The notes under the pieces are model-generated. The model saw only the letters and a list, made by a program, of their open reading frames with translations, ran no database searches and was not told the DNA's origin. Shown here piece by piece: positions 12,001-22,677 of a stretch of DNA of 64,000 nt. Source of the DNA: Monoplex corrugatus (taxonomy: Eukaryota; Mollusca; Gastropoda; Littorinimorpha; Ranellidae). The stretch lies in the NCBI GenBank assembly GCA_030674185.1, contig CM060315.1, positions 85,328,954-85,392,953 of the forward strand, in the 5' to 3' direction. The number at the start of each line of letters is the position of its first letter. Position 1 is the first letter of the stretch. The position numbers and the translations under genes were made by a program.

Positions 12001-14968
12001 AGCATCAGATAGATTGTTATGACTCTAGCATCGATAGATTGTTATGACTATGGCATCAGATAGATTGTTATGGCTCTAGCATCAGATAGATTTTGTTGGC
12101 TCTAGATCAGATAGATTGTTATGACTGAGGCATCAGATAGATTGTTATGATTATGGCATCAGATAGATTGTTATGACTATGGTATCAGATAGATTGTTAT
12201 GGCTCTAGCATCAGATAGATTGTTATGACTATGGCATCAGATAGATGTTATGACTATGGCATCAGATAGATTGTTATGACTATGGCATCAGATAAATTGT
12301 TATGACTATGGCATCAGATAGATTGTGGCTCTAGCATAGATTGTTATGGCTAGCATCAGATGATTGTTTATGACTATGGCATCAGATAGATTGTTATGAC
12401 TCTAGCATCAGATAGATTGTTATGACTATGGCATCAGATAGATTGTTATGACTATGGCATCAGATAATTGTTATGACTATGGCATCAGATAGATTGTTAT
12501 GGCTCTAGCATCAGATAGATTGTTAGTCTAGCATCAGATAGATTGTTATACTAGCATCAGATAGATTGTTATGACTCGGCATCAGATAGATTGTTATGGC
12601 TCTAGCATCAGATGGATTGTTATGACTCTAGCATCAGATAGATTGTTATGACTATGGCATCAGATAGATTGTTATGGCTCTGCATCAGATAGATTGTTAT
12701 GACTATGGCATCAGATAGATTGTTATGACATGGCATCAGACAGATTGTTATACTATGGCATCAGATAGATTGTTATGACATGGCATCAGATAGTTGTTAT
12801 GACTATGGCATCAGATAGATTGTTATGACTATGGCATCAGATAGATTTTTACTATGGCATCAGACAGATTGTTATGACTTGCATCAGATAGATTGTTATG
12901 ACTATGACATCAGATAGATTGTTATGACTATGGCATCAGATAGATTGTTATGACTATGACATCAAGAGATTGTTATGACTATGGCATCGACAGATTGTAT
13001 GACTATACATCAGAGAGATTGTTATGGCTCTAGCATCAGATAGATTGTTATGACTATGGCATCATAGATTGTTATGACTCTAGCATCAGATAGATTGTTA
13101 TGACTATGGCATCAGATAGATTGTTATGACTATGGCTCAGATAGATTGTTATGGCTCTAGCATCAGATAGATTGTTATGACTAGGCATCAGATAGATTGT
13201 TATGGCTCTAGCATCAGATAGATTGTTATGACTATGGCATCAGATAAATTGTTATGACTATGCATCAGGTATTGTTATGACTTGCATCAGATAGATTGTT
13301 ATGATATGGCATCAATAGATTGTTATGACTATGGCATCAGATAGATTGTTATGACTATGGCATCAGATAAATTGTTATGACTATGGATCAGATAGATTGT
13401 TATGACTGAGTCTCAGACAGATTGTTATGGCTCTAGCATCAGATAGATTGTTATGACTTGCATCAGATAGTTGTTATGATCTGGCATCAGGTAGATTGTT
13501 ATGCTCTAGCATCAGATGGATTGTTATGACTCTACATCAGATAGATTGTTATGACTATGGCATCGATAGATTGTTATGGCTCTAGCATCAGATGATTGTT
13601 GTGGCTATGGCATCAGATAGATTGTTATGACTATGGTATCAGATAGATTGTTATGGCTCTAGCATCAATAGATTGTTATGACTATGGCATCAGATAGATT
13701 GTTATGGCTCTAGCATCAGATAGATTGTTATGACTATGGCATCAGATAGATGTTATGGCTCTAGCATCAGTAGATTGTTATGGCTCTAGCATCAGATAGA
13801 TTGTTAGACTCTAGCATCAGATAGTTGTTATGACTCTGGCATAAGATAGATTGTTATGGCTCTAGCATCAGATGGATTGTTATGACTCTAGCATCAGATA
13901 GATTGTTATGACTATGGCATCAGATAGATTGTTATGGCTCTAGCATCAGATAGATTGTTGTGGCTATGGCATCAGATAGATTGTTATGACTATGGTATCA
14001 GATAGATTGTTATGGCTCTAGCATCAGATAGATTGTTATGACTATGGCATCAGATAAATGTTATGGCTCTAGCATCAGATAGATTGTTATGACTATGGCA
14101 TCAGATAGATTGTTATGACTATGGCATCAGGTAGATTGTTATGACTATGGCATCAGATAGATTGTTATGACTATGCATCAGATAGATTGTTATGACTATG
14201 GATCAGATAGATTGTTATGACTATGACATCAGACAGATTGTTATGACTATGGCATCAGATAGATTGCTATGACTATGACATCAGATAGATTGTTATGACT
14301 ATGGCATCAGATAGATTGTTATGACTATGACATCAGACAGATTGTTATGACTATGGCATCAGATAGATTGTTATGACTATGGTATCAGATAGATTGTTAT
14401 GACTATGGTATCAGATAGATTGTATGACTTGGCATCAGATAATTTTATGACTATGGACATCAGATAGATTGTTATGATTATGGCATCAGATAGATTGTTA
14501 TGACTTGGCATCAGATAGATTGTTATGACTATGGTATCAGATAAATTACTATGTATATGACTATGACATCATACAGATTGTTATGGCTATGGCGTCAGAT
14601 AGATAGTATTGGTATGGGTATAGCAATATACATATTATCACGGCTATAGCATTAAATAGTCACAGCTATGGCATTTGATAGACTGTCACAGCTGTGGCAT
14701 TTGATAAATTGTCATGGCTGTGGCATCAGATGGATTGTCATGACTGTGGCATTGATAGATTGTCATGGCTATGGCATCAGATAGATTGTCATAGCGATGG
14801 AATTTGGTACGTTCTCATAGCTTTGGCATTAGATAGATTGTTAGATTGTCACAACTATGGCGTTTGATAGATTGTCACAGCTATGGCATCAGATAGATTG
14901 TCATGGTTATGGCATTCGATAAATTGTCATGGCTGTGGCATTTGATAGACTGTCATGGCTGTGGTAGT
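3078..14968. repeat. ~12 kb satellite array of ~26-bp monomers
   Basis: Roughly 450 tandem copies of a 26-bp unit with core AGATTGTTATG, a variable middle (GCTGTG, ACTATG, GCTCTA, ACTGAG) and GGCATCA. Subdomains are visible. 3078-4630 is uniform in the GGCTGTGG form. 4630-5640 is degenerate in a TTGTCATGG form. 5640-14540 uses the ACTATGG and GCTCTAG forms. 14540-14968 is degenerate again and resembles the 4.6-5.6 kb domain. Degenerate edges with a homogenised core are what unequal exchange is expected to leave. Zones at about 7150-8770 and 12320-13560 have frequent small deletions. There is no open frame and no spacer diversity, so this is not CRISPR. Confidence 0.97.
8800..14540. repeat. 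Higher-order repeat of ~2.3 kb within the satellite
   Basis: Rare marker monomers recur in the same order. A GACTGAG unit followed by CAGACAGATTG occurs near 8803, 11063 and 13400. The single-base variant GATGGATTG occurs in pairs 14 monomers apart at 8916/9281, 11177/11541 and 13514/13871. A paired GACATCAGAGAG block occurs near 10600-10680 and, with deletions, near 12955-13030. The spacing of about 2,260-2,350 bp corresponds to nearly 90 monomers. Two full units and a partial third are present. Confidence 0.8.
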
Positions 14969-15124
14969 CTATTTACATTGACTTCACCTGCAGGTCGCTC
15001 CCTGGCAGTCGTTCTCTTTTTCAATAACAACACACTTTAGCAATAGCACACATGAACAATTGAATCAACTGAATTCTGTTGTCATTATCGTTTCCACTGG
15101 AAAATGCAGATGAATCAATCACGT

Positions 15125-15281
15125 AGTGCGTGTGTGTGTATGTTTGCATGTGTGCGTATGTGTATGTGCATGTGTGTGTATGTGCGTGAAGGTGTGTGTT
15201 GTGTTTGTGTGTGTGTGTGTGTGTGTGTTGTGTGTGTGTGTGTTCATTGTGCATATGTCCGCGTGCGTGTGTGTGTGTGTG

Positions 15282-15371
<90 letters not shown>

Positions 15372-15402
15372 TTGTTTCGCGTGTTTGTCTGCCCCTCTTT
15401 GA

Positions 15403-15476
<74 letters not shown>

Positions 15477-15610
15477 GCCTGCCTGTCTGTCTCTGGATGT
15501 GTGTGCGTTATGTGTATGTGTGTATGAGAGAGAGAGTTCGCGCTTATGTGTGTGCATGTATGTATATCTGTATCTATGTGTATCTATGTGTGTCTGTGTG
15601 CCTTTGTAAA
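15125..15610. repeat. Long GT array with CTGT segment
   Basis: GT dinucleotides dominate from 15125, are nearly pure at 15280-15370 and 15404-15446, and then give way to CTGT at 15447-15492. The Cys/Val and His/Thr ORFs on both strands are artefacts. Confidence 0.95.
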
Positions 15611-15746
15611 TGTGTGAAATATGTGTGTTATTACTAGGATATAACACTGGCCAAAACAAACAAAATCAGAAAACTTAACAACACAAGAGATTAAACTATA
15701 CATCTATACGGTACGAAAATGAAAGACTAAAAACAAAGCTAATAGC

Positions 15747-15776
15747 CCCCCCCCCCCCCCCACCCACACACACACA
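15747..15776. repeat. Poly-C run followed by CA repeat
   Basis: A 14-base C run precedes short CACACA. Similar G or C runs occur at 16308, 16937, 20244, 28339 and 44381. Confidence 0.85.
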
Positions 15777-15849
15777 CCTAGAATGAAAGAAAAAGAAGAA
15801 AAAAAAGATTAAAATCGTTCTTCAAGACTGTTGAATACTTTACAGGGTT

Positions 15850-16300
15850 CAAACGCGCCTGCTTCACTCCATTGTGAAAAGGTATGGCTCTGAAGATGAT
15901 CCCTTGAATTGCACTGTCCCCTGCATGCCATTAATTCATGGAAACAGATGATGGCACTTGGCAGTTTCGGTAGGCATCGATCTTCAAGAGCGCGAAGATT
16001 CCTCTTCTGCTTGCCAGGTCAAAAGCTTTGGTCAAGTCGATGAATCCAGCATATAAGGGATGCCTCTGTTCCTGGCTCTTCTCTTGCAGCTGTCTGAGTG
16101 AGAAGATCATACAGACAGTAGGTTTCTCTGTCCTGAAGCCACACTGCGACTGCAGATAGACGCAATCTGCTAGTATCTGCAGCCTCTTCAGAGCCACTTG
16201 GGCAAATGCCTTGCCGATGATGATGAGCTGTGATATACCTCTGTAACTATTATAGTCGCTGTTGTCTCCCTTATTCTTGTGCAGCGTGACGATGCTTGTG
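15850..16300 (-). mobile_element. LINE reverse-transcriptase fragment
   Basis: Reading leftward, the minus strand encodes the fingers and start of the palm of a non-LTR reverse transcriptase. The blocks are TLHKNKGD, YRGIS, SQCGFR, MIFSLRQLQEKSQEQ, then LTKAFDLASR. LTKAFD holds the first catalytic Asp region (motif A, usually F.D...AFD). The frame is open over 15931-16197 but both ends are broken. It is probably the downstream part of the decayed element at 17330-18560, since both lie on the minus strand in the right order. The ~1 kb between them is not recognisably LINE. Confidence 0.8.
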
Positions 16301-17329
16301 TCATGTGGGGGGGGGGGGGGGATTTTGGGTTTTGTTTTGAAATTGGGGGATGTTTATGTGGAATTGCCTTTCTGTATAGAGATCACACACAACAACGAGA
16401 AAGGAGAGAGACGAGTAGAAACGCACTGAGCATACTAGCAATAAGTTTCAAAAGCAGTCCACACATAGCATTACAATTCAATATAGTTTCTTTAATCAAA
16501 CATATTCAACTGAAAGCATAATCATTCATCCTCTTATTCTTATTTGCCTACGTCCTAAAGCAATCCTACTTCTTTGCCTATCAGCCCTAAAACTCTACAT
16601 TGAGATAAAATATCAACGTACCTTCACTACATGTTTCTGGCAAAGGCTCAGCACCTCTGCCAAGTTGAGTGGCCCATCTCCTAACACAACCGTGACTAAC
16701 TGACCGTTCTGTCTATCTGTGTCTGTTTTCTCTGTGGGTCTGTATTCTCTTATGTGTTATTTTCCCTTTCCATTTATAGAGCGTGGATCAGAACACTATG
16801 GGGCTCTGACCCCGCCTGTCTTAAGATGACCTTCTAGAATGTTCTTCTACCAGTGAATGCATGAAAGAGGGGTTGACGTGGACAAACACAGGCCAGATCC
16901 TGTCCACTGAAACAATGGACCACTCTCTTCCTCTGGGGGGGGGGGGGGTTCCTCGAACACATCCCCAACACAGCTGTGTGTACAGCTGGCTCTATTGGTT
17001 AACTGTCTCGTTTACAGTCTACATAAGTGTGAGAACGGCTGTGCTGCCCGATGCTGGTTAATCCTAAGCCATCAGTTGAGAGGCTAGTTTGTCTGGCTTG
17101 CCAGACCTTGTCCACTTGATGTTTCACACTGAACTACCTGTAAGGGCTTGTTTCTACTTGAGGGGTTGTACGTTGATTAATCCTAAGCTTTCACTACAGG
17201 CTAGTTCGTCTGCCTTGCCAGACTTTGTCAACATCTTGGCTCAGACTGAAGTACATGTATGGGCCTGTTTCTACATGAGTCATTTCTGCGATACTTGCAT
17301 CTCAAATGGTTTGGGGAACTGATCCATCC
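16301..17329. other. Unassigned stretch with a ~107-bp direct duplication
   Basis: No gene was seen. Two G runs occur at 16308 and 16937. Bases 17055-17164 and 17174-17279 are diverged direct repeats that share TTAATCCTAAG, GGCTAGTT, GCCAGAC and TGTTTCTAC, separated by ~10 bp. Confidence 0.6.
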
Positions 17330-18560
17330 TCCCAGCACTGATTACCTCGTGAAGATGGCTCAGGAACACTTGTTAGGGATGCCAGTCTTTTCCCGGTGCC
17401 TTGCCATGAGCAAGTGAGTAGATGGCCTTGCTAAGTCGTCCTCTGTTGGGGTTGGGTCCAAGTTGATAGATAGCATGCCAGGCGGGGACTGACTCAGAGA
17501 TCATGCCTCAGTGGAGTAGAGGTTTTGATAGTGTTCGGCCCACCTCTCCATCTGACTGGCACAGTCTTTGATGACTTCGCCGTCCATGGACTTTAGTGGA
17601 GCGATCTTGCTGGCGGTGGGCCTTAAAGTTTTTTCAGGGTCTGCCAGTAGTCGTTTGTGCAGTGCCTAGCCATCCGTTATGCGATATTTCGCGTGGCGAG
17701 TTTTCTTTTTTCCTGACGGGTCTATTTTGTTTTTGGTTAGAGCTACATGCCTGGCACCCATGACAGGTTCTATCTCTAGCAAATGAGTTTCTGATCAGTC
17801 TTGTTTTTTCCTGTCCTTGTTCCCAAGGGATGGCAGGCGGTGTTTTGGGTGGTGTCATGAATGAAATGCTACTTTTCTTCCATGGCTGTGACTGCATTTA
17901 CCTGTTCCATTTGATCGTTGAGTTCTGTGCGGGGCTGTGGCTTCCTAGCTCTGTTGATGCATGAATATCCTTACCGCTTAAAGTGTAGTTCTGTGCGGGG
18001 CTGTGGCTTCCTAGCTCTGTTGATGCATGAATATCCTTACCGCTTAAAGTGTAGTTCTGTGCGGGGCTGTGGCTGCCCTAGCTCTGTTGATGCACGAATA
18101 TCCTTACCGCTTAAAGTGTAGTTCTGTGCGGGCTGTGGCTGCCCTAGCTGTGTTGATGCACGAATATCCTTACCGCTTAAAGTGTAGTTCTGTGCGGGGC
18201 TGTGGCTGCCCTAGCTCTGTTGATGCACAAATATCCTTACCGCTTAAAGTGTCGTGTCGGATCGTGTTTGGTTTCCGTCTGATTTTGCTGCACACCATAG
18301 AATGGACTATGTCACAGTTGGCATTGTGGAAGCCTTGGTGGGAAACGCGCTGTTGAGGGCAGCTCCTCTGGTGATGACCTGGTCCAGCTGATGCCGATGT
18401 CCAGATCTTGGACGTCTCTAAGGGGACTTCATGACGAGGCTTTGCCTTGAAGAACGTGTTGATGATGCACAGGTTGCGGTAGGAGCAGAGTTCCATCAGT
18501 CTCTGGCCGTTGTCATTCATCTTGCAAACGCTGAAGTGCCAGAGACATTCTCACTACATA
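17330..18560 (-). mobile_element. Decayed LINE: end of endonuclease plus linker
   Basis: The minus-strand frame 18170-18520 shows endonuclease blocks MNDNGQRLMELCSYRNLCI and NTFFKAKPRHEV, then a degraded DxxH-like end (NCDIVHSMVCSKIR). Further left, 17330-17640 carries a linker with SMDGEVIKDCA and QMERWAEHYQNLY in a broken frame. The family is the one at 15850-16300. A 66-bp tandem array is embedded at 17920-18253. Multiple stops rule out function. Confidence 0.75.
17920..18253. repeat. Five-copy ~66-bp minisatellite inside a LINE
   Basis: Copies begin near 17922, 17988, 18053, 18119 and 18185. Each opens with GTTCTGTGCGGG and closes with TTACCGCTTAAAGTGTA. The copies differ by few substitutions and one-base indels. 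The unit derives from the endonuclease coding region, so the expansion followed insertion of the LINE. Confidence 0.92.
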
Positions 18561-18699
18561 CTGTGGTCCCATCCGACTCTAGCACTGAAATCACCAAGCA
18601 GATTGTGCAGTACACATCAAGTTTTAAAGCTGAGCGTGGAGAATTCAAGCTAAACTTATATCAGGCGAGCTGACCACACTCTACATTGTTGTTAAGCTT

Positions 18700-18748
18700 T
18701 TGAATCTTGAGTCTCTCTGTCTCTGTGTCTCTGTCTCTGTCTTCTGTC

Positions 18749-18796
<48 letters not shown>

Positions 18797-18797
18797 A
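18700..18797. repeat. CT microsatellite
   Basis: TCTCTG units pass into a pure CT run at 18753-18795. Confidence 0.9.
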
Positions 18798-19330
18798 ATG
18801 TTTTGCATGTCTCCAACCCAAACCCACATCTCAGTATGGTTTGGGCTTGAGTTAGAATGAAATGGGTCTTGGCTAACCGATACAGAAGGAAAGGAAAAGA
18901 GCTTCTGCGTTTCCGCAGACTGGGAAGCAGTTGACAAAAGGAGAGGAGAGAAGATGGGTTGCAGGGAGGAGAGCGGGGCAACGTTGAAGATGGGGGACGT
19001 TGAGAGACAATTAATGCTCACCTTCCTTTCGCACGCTCTCGAAATATCTTGTTTAAACCCTCAGAGTCGTGAGCTTGTTGAGAGATTATTGTGCTTGGCG
19101 CAGGTTCTTTCCAGAGCCTTGAAACAGGCTCTGTGGTCCTGTGCCGTTTCTGCTTCCTTTAGTGCGCGCGTGCGTGTTCATGTGTGTGTGTGTGTGTGTG
19201 TGTATTGTGCGTGTTAGCGCGTGTGGGTGGGTGCGCATGCGCACGTACGCTCGCACGCGTGTGCATGTGTTTGACCTCAAAATTCGTAACTCCGATCAGA
19301 TATCCTTGCCATAAGAATTCAAGTTAAGGC
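18798..19330. other. Non-coding stretch with short GT/CG-rich repeat
   Basis: No gene was recognised. A short GT run lies at 19179-19204, followed by CG-rich alternating purine-pyrimidine sequence to about 19265. Confidence 0.5.
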
Positions 19331-21500
19331 TGATAGACACAGATTGATTGGCGTAAGTTGACATAGCACTTCAGGATCCTGTTTGAGCAACCCAAATCCA
19401 GGTCACTCACAGTGGACACAGAAGCTCTGGAACAGCACTTCAGGAAAACATATTCCGACCCGCAGAGCGAGGCACCGCTTAAAATCCAGGGTCTGGTTCG
19501 GCCTGCAATATGTTTAATACCAAACCACCAACACTGGATGAAATAAAGAAAGTGGTGTAGAAAGCCAGAGCCAAATCATCACCTGGGCCTAACGGAATAC
19601 CTGTTGTACAAGAAGTGTCCCAGTATCCTCGAGTGGCTCCACAAACTGATAAGATCAGAATGGAGGAACATGAAGATCAGCAAGCAATGGATGATAGCTG
19701 ATGGTATGTACATTCCAAAAGAACAGAACTCATGTGACATCAGCCAGTTCAGGCCAGTATCATTTCTGAACGTCGAAGGGAAAATCTTCTTCTCCATCCT
19801 GGCCACAAGACTGACTAAATACCTAATGGAAACCAATAGCTGGACTAGTCAGTCCAAACAGGAGCAATCCCAGGAGTGTCAGGCCGTGTCCAGCATGTCA
19901 CGATCATTTGGGAAGCAATGCAAAGAGATCAAACAGAAAAGAAAGACCACGACGTAGTGTGGCTCCAACTGGCAAATACGTATGGATCAGTCCCGCACAA
20001 GATGGTTCATCTGGCCCTGAAGAGGTATCATGTCCCAAAAATTATCTGAGAAATGCTGAGGAAGTATTTCCATGGCTTCTCAATGGGGTTAAAGACTACA
20101 CTACTGACTGGGTCAATTTGGAAGTAGGCATAGCCATGGGCTGTGTAATTTCTCCAATATTATTTGTGTTAGCAATGGAGGTCATCTTAAAGCAGCAGTG
20201 AGGACTTCAGGCCCAGCTGGCTTCAGAAACTGATACCAAATCCCCCCCCCCCCCCCGCCCCCTCGCTAAAAGCCTGCATGGACGACACGACAATGCTTTC
20301 CACAAGAGAAGAGGAGACACGCAGGATCCTGAAGCAGTTGGACAAAGTCGTCGCCTCATCTTGGATGAATTTCACCCCGAAAAAGTCACGGAGCCTCTCA
20401 CTGAAGAAAGGTAAAGTAGACGCAGCAGTAACATTTACTGTCGCCGATCAGTCCATTCCAACAGTGACAGAAGAACCAGTGAAAAGCCTTGGAAGGTGAT
20501 ATGACGACTCCCTGAAAGATACGCAAATGGGTAAGGAAACCAAGCAAATGGCAGAAGAAAGTTTGCAGATAACAGACCGCTGTGGCCTTCTTGGCAAATA
20601 CAAAGTATGGTGCCTGCAATTCAAATTGATTTCAAAGCCCCTCTGGCCTCTGTTAATATACAGATATCTGTACGACCACAGTAGAATCAATGGGGACCAA
20701 AATCAACAAATACACAAGGAAATGGTTTGGTGTCCCACCCAGTCTAACTGACGTTGCGCTTTATTGTCGCCAGACAAAGCTGAAGCTACCCTTAAAATCC
20801 ATTGTCGAGGAATACAAGGCAGGAAAGTCTCTGGAGATAAGGTTGTGAGATCAGTCCAGCCCAAGCTGGAAAATGAAAAGTCCAGGAGGTGCTGGTCGTA
20901 TTGAAAGAAAATCTCATGGTCAGAGAAATATAGGGCACACGCAGACCAACAGGCAGGGGCCAAGATCAACAAAAACGTAATGGTGGTCAAAGGCCAACGG
21001 GAGGGCAAAAACAGATATGGTAATACAAGAGATGAAGAAAGAAGAGGATCCCACAAACATTTCAGAAGGCAGTTCAACAAGGCCAACAGGGGCAGTGGAC
21101 GACCTGGGAAATGCACTCCAAAGAAGTCTAAGCAGGAATGACTTGTGGCATATGGCCCCTCTCAGAATGAGTTTCAACCTCAGATCTGTGTATGACCTCC
21201 TGCCCTCGAACGTTAATCTGTTGTAATGGGGGAAATCAGATAACCCTGCTTGCCAGGGCAAATAGACAGTGGAACATGTCCTGGGGCTCATGCAAGGTTA
21301 CGCTAACCCAAGGAAGATACACATGGAGTCACAATCAAGTGCTTCAAGAGATCACACAAGTGATCAGCACTGTGACCAGCTCTGCCAGAGGAAAAAACTT
21401 GTCACCAGAAACTCCAACAACGTTCTACACGGCAGGAGGCAGGAGGCAGGAAAATGTGGCCTGAAAAAGATGTGACACCCAGAGCATGAAAGCAGGGTTT
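19331..21500 (+). mobile_element. Decayed LINE with RT and C-terminal region
   Basis: The plus strand carries, in broken frames, a non-LTR polyprotein. The order is: pre-RT linker (TEALEQHFRKTYSDP, ~19420-19460); RT fingers with FRPVSFLNVEGKIFF (~19750); a palm remnant GIAMGCVISPILFVLAMEV (~20130-20190); MDDTTMLSTR in place of the YADD region (20278-); and a C-terminal block RSLSRNDLWHMAPLRMSFN with SVYDLLPSN (~21120-21220). Next comes a zinc-knuckle-like CxG...VEHVLG region (~21250-21300). At least five frameshifts or stops occur. I recognise it as a family frequent in mollusc and cnidarian genomes but cannot name the clade. Confidence 0.8.
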
Positions 21501-21529
21501 TCTGGGTGAATCTGACGACTGGGAGTGCA

Positions 21530-22190
21530 CAACGGTTCTCACATCATTATCATCATGTGCCCTGCCACATGGCGTTGGTGGTCATGGCCCTCCATACGAT
21601 TATCAACCTGTCTCAATGTTGTGCCATTTGCTGTTATTTTGCATGAGGGGATTTCTTGTCTTTTACTGATTACCATGACTTCTGTCTTCTTGCTACTTAG
21701 CTCCAACCCTTTATTTTTGCTTTCTATTACACTCCAACCCTTTATTTTTGCTTTCTATTACTATTATATTCACAAGGTTTTGTAGGTCCCTTTCATTTTC
21801 TGCAATTAGCATGGTGTCGTCTGCATAACGAATGTTGTTTATCATTTTTCCTCCAACCTTTATTCCAGGGCATTCTTCTAGGTTTCTTATGATGGTTTCG
21901 CTGTAAAGTGAAAACAGATCTGGTGACAGAACACAACTCTGTGGTACCCCGCTTTTGATATTTTGGAAAGAGCTTATGTCGTTTTCAATTCTCATTGCTG
22001 CTGTTTGTTCCCAATACATATTTCTGATTATTCGTAGATCTTTTCCATCAATATTGAGTCTTTCTAGTGGTTGATCAGTTCTTCATGTCTTACCCGATCG
22101 AAACCTTGGTATAATCAACACAGCATAAATATGAATCCTTATTTAACTCGTCTGACCTTTCTATGATAGTTCTTAGGATGTGTATCCAGA
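21530..22190 (-). mobile_element. RTE-type LINE (type 1), 5'-truncated with internal deletion
   Basis: The minus frame 21711-22019 encodes RT palm sequence: MYWEQTAAMRIEND, SFQNIKSGVPQSCVLSPDLFS and NIRYADDTMLIAENERDLQ. The catalytic YADD is intact. The 3' end at 21540-21600 is the conserved (ATG)n-adjacent terminus, but most of the C-terminal region is deleted between ~21600 and ~21605. A 32-bp tandem duplication lies near 21702-21765. It ends ~270 bp upstream of the SLC35D start codon. Confidence 0.85.
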
Positions 22191-22461
22191 TAAATTGATC
22201 TTTTGATGGCCCAATGGACAATAAACTGTCAAGTGTCAAAAAATGGCCATGCACAGGCGCAAAGCAGTAGAGGGGAAGAGACTGCTGTCAATGCTAACAT
22301 TTGTTATATACAGAGTGGTCTTTCTTCTCCAAGGCATGCAACTCGCGTGGGTTCCTGACAACAAAATGGCCAACCTGAACTTATAATCGAATTACTTAGG
22401 AATATTTCCTGTGTAAGTTTTACCATCTTGTTGCTTTGTGTTTAAAAAATAGAAGACGATC
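22191..22461 (+). promoter_or_regulatory. Presumptive promoter and 5' UTR region of the SLC35D-like gene
   Basis: This is the only non-repeat sequence between the upstream LINE and the start codon. I see no TATA box at a usual spacing. A TAG in frame at 22450-22452 shows the coding frame cannot extend further 5'. Assignment as promoter is by position only, and an untranslated first exon further upstream is possible. Confidence 0.35.
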
Positions 22462-22677
22462 ATGGCCGATCCGTCAAAACACTCGCAGGACCGGCTGAAA
22501 AGCTATGACATGACAAAATTGACGATAACGGAGGAGAAAGGTAGATCTACATCTCGTCAATTTGAACAAGTCACAGTGTCTCACCCTTTGACAGTTCGTC
22601 TGCTGGCAGCAATCTTCTATGGGGGGTTCGTCTTTCTTGATCGTTGTTGTCAACAAAATGGTGCTCACGAGCTATAA
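22462..22677 (+). CDS. SLC35D-like UDP-sugar transporter, exon 1 (start; apparent +1 frameshift)
   Basis: The ATG at 22462 has G at +4 and an in-frame TAG twelve bases upstream. The product opens with a polar cytosolic tail (MADPSKHSQDRLKSYD). The first membrane segment follows, TVRLLAAIFYGG then SSFLIVVVNKMVLTSYK, matching the human AAGFYGVSSFLIVVVNK region. Between the two halves the frame slips at six consecutive G at 22621-22626. Five G would keep the conserved protein in one frame. As written, the frame ends at a TAA at the exon border. The donor is AA|gtaagt (intron phase 2). Either a sequencing homopolymer error or a true null mutation would explain it. The rest of the gene looks functional, so error is likelier. 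Confidence 0.9.
   Translation: MADPSKHSQDRLKSYDMTKLTITEEKGRSTSRQFEQVTVSHPLTVRLLAAIFYGGFVFLDRCCQQNGAHEL

Noticed and set aside
3078..14968. Regular ~26-bp repeats as a possible CRISPR array
   Set aside because: Units are directly contiguous with no unique spacers, there are no cas genes, and the context is eukaryotic. It is a satellite.
15021..15659. Long ORFs of His/Thr or Cys/Val repeats (also at 23784-24180, 27651-28148, 37513-37968 in part, 48361-48965, 61012-61416)
   Set aside because: They are translations of CA/GT microsatellites, open on several frames at once, with no start context or domain outside the repeat.
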